Origin: Flavobacteriales bacterium UBA1820 | GTDB taxonomy: Bacteria > Bacteroidota > Bacteroidia > Flavobacteriales > UBA1820 | Assembly (NCBI GenBank): GCA_002314265.1 | Contig: DCEW01000070.1 | Coordinates: 5,969 to 13,740 of the forward strand | Direction of reading: 5' to 3' | Length of the DNA: 7,772 nt | Part shown: piece after piece, positions 5,860 to 7,772 of the stretch | How the letters are laid out: every line of letters begins with the position of its first letter | Position numbering within the stretch: the stretch's first letter is position 1 | Translations under genes and position numbers: made by a program | The notes under the pieces: generated by a model | The model's input: the letters and a program-made list of their open reading frames with translations, nothing else | Told to the model about the DNA's origin: nothing | Database searches by the model: none

Positions 5860-6312
5860 ATGGAAATCATACTGATAAAAGACGTCGAAAACCTCGGGTT
5901 CAAAGACGACGTGGTAACTGTCAAGAACGGCTACGGACGCAACTACCTCATTCCCCAGGGCATGGCCATCATCGCCACTCCTTCGGCCAAGAAACAACTG
6001 GAGGAAACCCTGCGCCAGCGCGCCCACAAAGAGGCCAAGATCGTAGCAGAAGCCAATGCACTGGCTGAAACGCTCAAGAAAGCCGAACTCCGCTTGGCTG
6101 CCAAAGCCGGAAAGACCGGAAAACTCTTCGGTTCGATCACCACGGCCGACCTGGCCGAGGAGCTCTCCAAGATGGGCCACCTGATCGACAAGAAATACAT
6201 CCAGATCTCCGGCGGGGCTGTCAAAGCTACCGGCAAATACACCGCCAAGATCCGTCTGCACCGCGACGTAGTGGCTTCGCTGGATTTCGAAGTCGCAGCC
6301 CTTGCAGAATAA
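5860..6312 (+). CDS. rplI: 50S ribosomal protein bL9
   Basis: Large-subunit ribosomal protein, 150 aa, the standard length. The N-terminal rRNA-binding domain carries the family signature: start MEIILIKDVENLGFKDDVV (1-19), then VKNGYGRNYLIPQGMA (21-36). A long charged helix (about 42-76) connects to the C-terminal domain, which contains GKLFGSIT (87-94) and the final strands around IRLHRDV (131-137). bL9 sits at the base of the L1 stalk and projects outward. It is the last gene of the rpsF-rpsR-rplI operon and is followed 26 bp later by a strong terminator. The start is certain from the AGGAGG at 5845-5850. Confidence 0.98.
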   Translation: MEIILIKDVENLGFKDDVVTVKNGYGRNYLIPQGMAIIATPSAKKQLEETLRQRAHKEAKIVAEANALAETLKKAELRLAAKAGKTGKLFGSITTADLAEELSKMGHLIDKKYIQISGGAVKATGKYTAKIRLHRDVVASLDFEVAALAE

Positions 6313-6336
6313 TCCGTCCGACGGAACAACTTAAGC

Positions 6337-6375
6337 GAGCGTTCCGAGGCTTTCGCCTCGGGACGCTTCTTTTTT
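6337..6375 (+). terminator. Intrinsic terminator of the ribosomal operon
   Basis: GCGTTCCGAGGC (6339-6350) pairs with GCCTCGGGACGC (6355-6366) over 12 bp with one G:U, closed by the loop TTTC, extended by an A:T pair, and followed by TTCTTTTTT. This is a textbook rho-independent terminator just after rplI. A small TCCGT/ACGGA inverted repeat at 6313-6325 lies between the stop and this stem. Confidence 0.92.
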
Positions 6376-6592
6376 GCCCGCCCCGCCCCCACTCATGATC
6401 CGGCCTCCCAAACCAACCTCGGAACGCTTCCCATCCCAAAATCCCGGCACTCGTCCAGATTTTCTCCGAGCAGCCAGCCAACCCACCGGCGGAAAAAGAG
6501 GTGAAGTGCCCCAAAAACGGCAAAAAAAGCTCGCCCGATAAACAGAAGACGGAAAAATCCCCGGCGAGGCTTTCCCATACCGGCGATTTTCG
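6376..6592. other. Intergenic stretch between the rplI terminator and the phosphoesterase promoter
   Basis: No gene can be firmly supported. The only open frame with some protein-like look is on the minus strand from an ATG at 6578 to a stop at 6393 (61 aa). It is rich in Phe, Arg and Trp (FFRLLFIGRAFFAVFGALHLFF) and might be a small membrane peptide. No promoter or ribosome site is visible for it, and its end lies close to the rplI terminator. Confidence 0.4.
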
Positions 6593-6600
6593 TATCTTTG
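6571..6600 (+). promoter_or_regulatory. Promoter of the DHH phosphoesterase gene
   Basis: TATCTTTG at 6593-6600 is a perfect -7 box. The -33 box is weaker: TTTC at 6571-6574 with an 18-bp spacer, or CTTT one base earlier with 19 bp. Transcription would start near 6605-6608, about 95 nt before the ATG at 6703. Confidence 0.65.
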
Positions 6601-6622
6601 GTTTGGATAGACTGCCCGTTCG

Positions 6623-6671
6623 GCAACCCCATCGAGAAAGAGTCCGAACGGACTCGGTATCTCCGGGTTGC
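6623..6671 (+). promoter_or_regulatory. Nested stem-loop in the phosphoesterase mRNA leader
   Basis: Three helices nest around one axis. GCAACCC (6623-6629) pairs with GGGTTGC (6665-6671); inside it GAGA (6634-6637) pairs with TCTC (6660-6663); inside that GAGTCC (6640-6645) pairs with GGACTC (6650-6655) around the loop GAAC. All 17 pairs are Watson-Crick. The element lies fully within the predicted untranslated leader and has no T tract, so it is not a terminator. An alternative small hairpin, CTCCG/CGGAG at 6661-6675, overlaps the 3' arm and would compete with the outer helix, which is how a switchable leader could look. I do not recognise it as a known riboswitch class. Confidence 0.5.
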
Positions 6672-6702
6672 GGAGCCTGACTTCGACTATCCCCAAAGTG
6701 CT

Positions 6703-7737
6703 ATGAATGAAAAAGACTATCAGGAACTCTCGCTTCTTCTAGCCGAAGGGCGGAAAAATATCGTCATCGTTACACACAAGAATCCCGACGGCGACGCGAT
6801 CGGTTCGTCACTCGGGCTGTGCCATATGCTCAACCGGGCGGGCCATCACGGCCAAGTGATCACGCCCAACGACTACCCGGGATTTCTCAAATGGCTGCCG
6901 GGCGACAAGACGGTATGGCGTTTCGAGTGGACGCGCGAGAAGAGCTCCCGGGCCATTGCTGCGGCCGACATAATCTTCTGCCTGGATTTCAACGACTTTT
7001 CCCGCATCGAGGCTTTGGGGGAAGAAGTAGCCAAAAGCCCGGCGATGCGTATCCTGGTGGACCACCACATCGACCCGGCGATCCCGGCCCGGTACGTGTA
7101 TTCCGACACGCAGCGCATCGCTACTTCGGAGATGGTCTATCTCTTGGCCGAGAAGACGGGGCTTCTTCCCCACTTGGACAAGGAGGGGGCTACGTGCCTC
7201 TACACAGGGATTCTGACCGATTCGGGGCAGTTTGCCTTTCCCAAGACTTCGGCCGGAACGCACCGCATCGTCGCTTCGCTGCTGGACCTGGGGGTGGACA
7301 ACTACGAGGTCTACCGGCATATCTACATGAATTTCGCTCCTTCGCGGCTCATCCTGCTGGGCGAGGCTTTGTCCAATCTGCATTTCTACACCGATTGTGC
7401 AGCGGTGTGCATGACCCTGACCCAGGACGAACTGGATCGGGGCGGTTTTCACAAGGGCGATACCGAGGGGTTCGTCAATTACGGCCTGACCATGCGGGGG
7501 ATCAACCTTTCGTGCATCTTTGTGGAAAACCGGGGCGAGGGCATCATCAAAGTGTCGCTGCGCTCCAAGGGACGTTTCTCGGTCAACGATATGGCGCGGG
7601 AATTCTTTTTCGGGGGCGGACATCTCAACGCTGCGGGAGGGCAGCTTCCCTATACCGACATGCAGCAGGCGGTGGCTACTTTCGAGCGGGCGGTAACGCA
7701 ATACCGGCAGCAGATTCTTTCGTCCCTCGAAGAATGA
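6703..7737 (+). CDS. DHH/DHHA1 phosphoesterase, NrnA-type nanoRNase/pAp phosphatase
   Basis: Cytoplasmic phosphoesterase, 344 aa, near the normal length of NrnA-type enzymes, which degrade 2-5 nt RNA and often hydrolyse 3'-phosphoadenosine 5'-phosphate. All DHH motifs are intact: THKNPDGDA (24-32, with H25, D29 and D31), CLDFND (93-98, D95), the signature DHH at 120-122 and TGILTDSGQF (168-177, D173). These bind two metal ions. The C-terminal DHHA1 domain ends in the substrate-binding loop GGGHLNAAGG (304-313). The frame stays open upstream to a TTG at 6598, but that codon lies inside the -7 promoter box and the extra 35 residues would be encoded by a folded leader. The ATG at 6703 places the first domain strand (NIVIVTH, 19-25) at the usual distance. 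The gene appears to be its own transcription unit. Specific substrate preference (nanoRNA, pAp, or cyclic dinucleotide products) is not readable from the sequence. Confidence 0.93.
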   Translation: MNEKDYQELSLLLAEGRKNIVIVTHKNPDGDAIGSSLGLCHMLNRAGHHGQVITPNDYPGFLKWLPGDKTVWRFEWTREKSSRAIAAADIIFCLDFNDFSRIEALGEEVAKSPAMRILVDHHIDPAIPARYVYSDTQRIATSEMVYLLAEKTGLLPHLDKEGATCLYTGILTDSGQFAFPKTSAGTHRIVASLLDLGVDNYEVYRHIYMNFAPSRLILLGEALSNLHFYTDCAAVCMTLTQDELDRGGFHKGDTEGFVNYGLTMRGINLSCIFVENRGEGIIKVSLRSKGRFSVNDMAREFFFGGGHLNAAGGQLPYTDMQQAVATFERAVTQYRQQILSSLEE

Positions 7738-7772
7738 GAAAACAATAACAAAAAGCATCCCCGTTAAGGGCG

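Noticed and set aside
6598..6680. Leader stem-loops before the phosphoesterase as a tRNA or tRNA-like element
   Set aside because: The helices are nested rather than cloverleaf and there is no anticodon arm, T-arm consensus or CCA-adjacent acceptor stem.
7733..7747. ATGA overlap at the phosphoesterase stop as the start of a coupled downstream gene
   Set aside because: That frame stops after four codons (TAA at 7745-7747); the next gene, if any, begins outside the window.
6808..7758. Long open frames in the shifted and antisense frames of the phosphoesterase
   Set aside because: Both overlap an intact DHH/DHHA1 enzyme and their residues follow from its codon bias.

Overview
The window looks like chromosomal DNA from a gut-type member of the Bacteroidota, probably a moderately GC-rich one such as Rikenellaceae/Alistipes (genus is inference). 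The support is: promoter boxes of the Bacteroidota form TTTG/~20 bp/TAnnTTTG in front of several genes, almost no Shine-Dalgarno sequences, a 6-bladed beta-propeller lipoprotein of the Bacteroides type, a small periplasmic PepSY-like protein, and an rpsF-rpsR-rplI operon without ssb.

Layout. (1) 1-2908, plus strand: an OmpR-class response regulator and its membrane sensor kinase (15-bp gap). After a 374-bp non-coding stretch comes a small exported PepSY-like protein. A 19-bp hairpin at 2942-2983, usable from both sides, closes this block. (2) 3040-4767, minus strand: an accessory segment. Read in its own direction, it starts with a lipoprotein beta-propeller (visibly poorer in GC than its neighbours). 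A very small peptide gene overlaps the propeller stop by ATGA but is split between two frames, and resembles the NVEALA peptides found near such propellers. Last is a 92-aa protein of unknown function with its own promoter. (3) 5063-6375, plus strand: promoter, leader hairpin and the ribosomal protein operon rpsF (bS6), rpsR (bS18), rplI (bL9), ended by a strong intrinsic terminator. (4) 6571-7737, plus strand: a DHH/DHHA1 phosphoesterase of the NrnA type behind its own promoter and a roughly 95-nt leader that can fold into a nested stem-loop.

How the genes work together. The two-component pair senses something in the envelope, and the adjacent PepSY-like protein may be its target or sensory partner (inference from proximity). 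The ribosomal operon and the nanoRNase are housekeeping. bS6 and bS18 are also two of the proteins that bury the 16S anti-Shine-Dalgarno tail in Bacteroidota ribosomes, which makes the perfect AGGAGG in front of rplI, the third gene of the same operon, worth attention.

The least explained parts are the split small peptide after the propeller, the folded leader in front of the phosphoesterase, and the 92-aa orphan. I see no rRNA, tRNA, CRISPR array, insertion sequence or phage gene.
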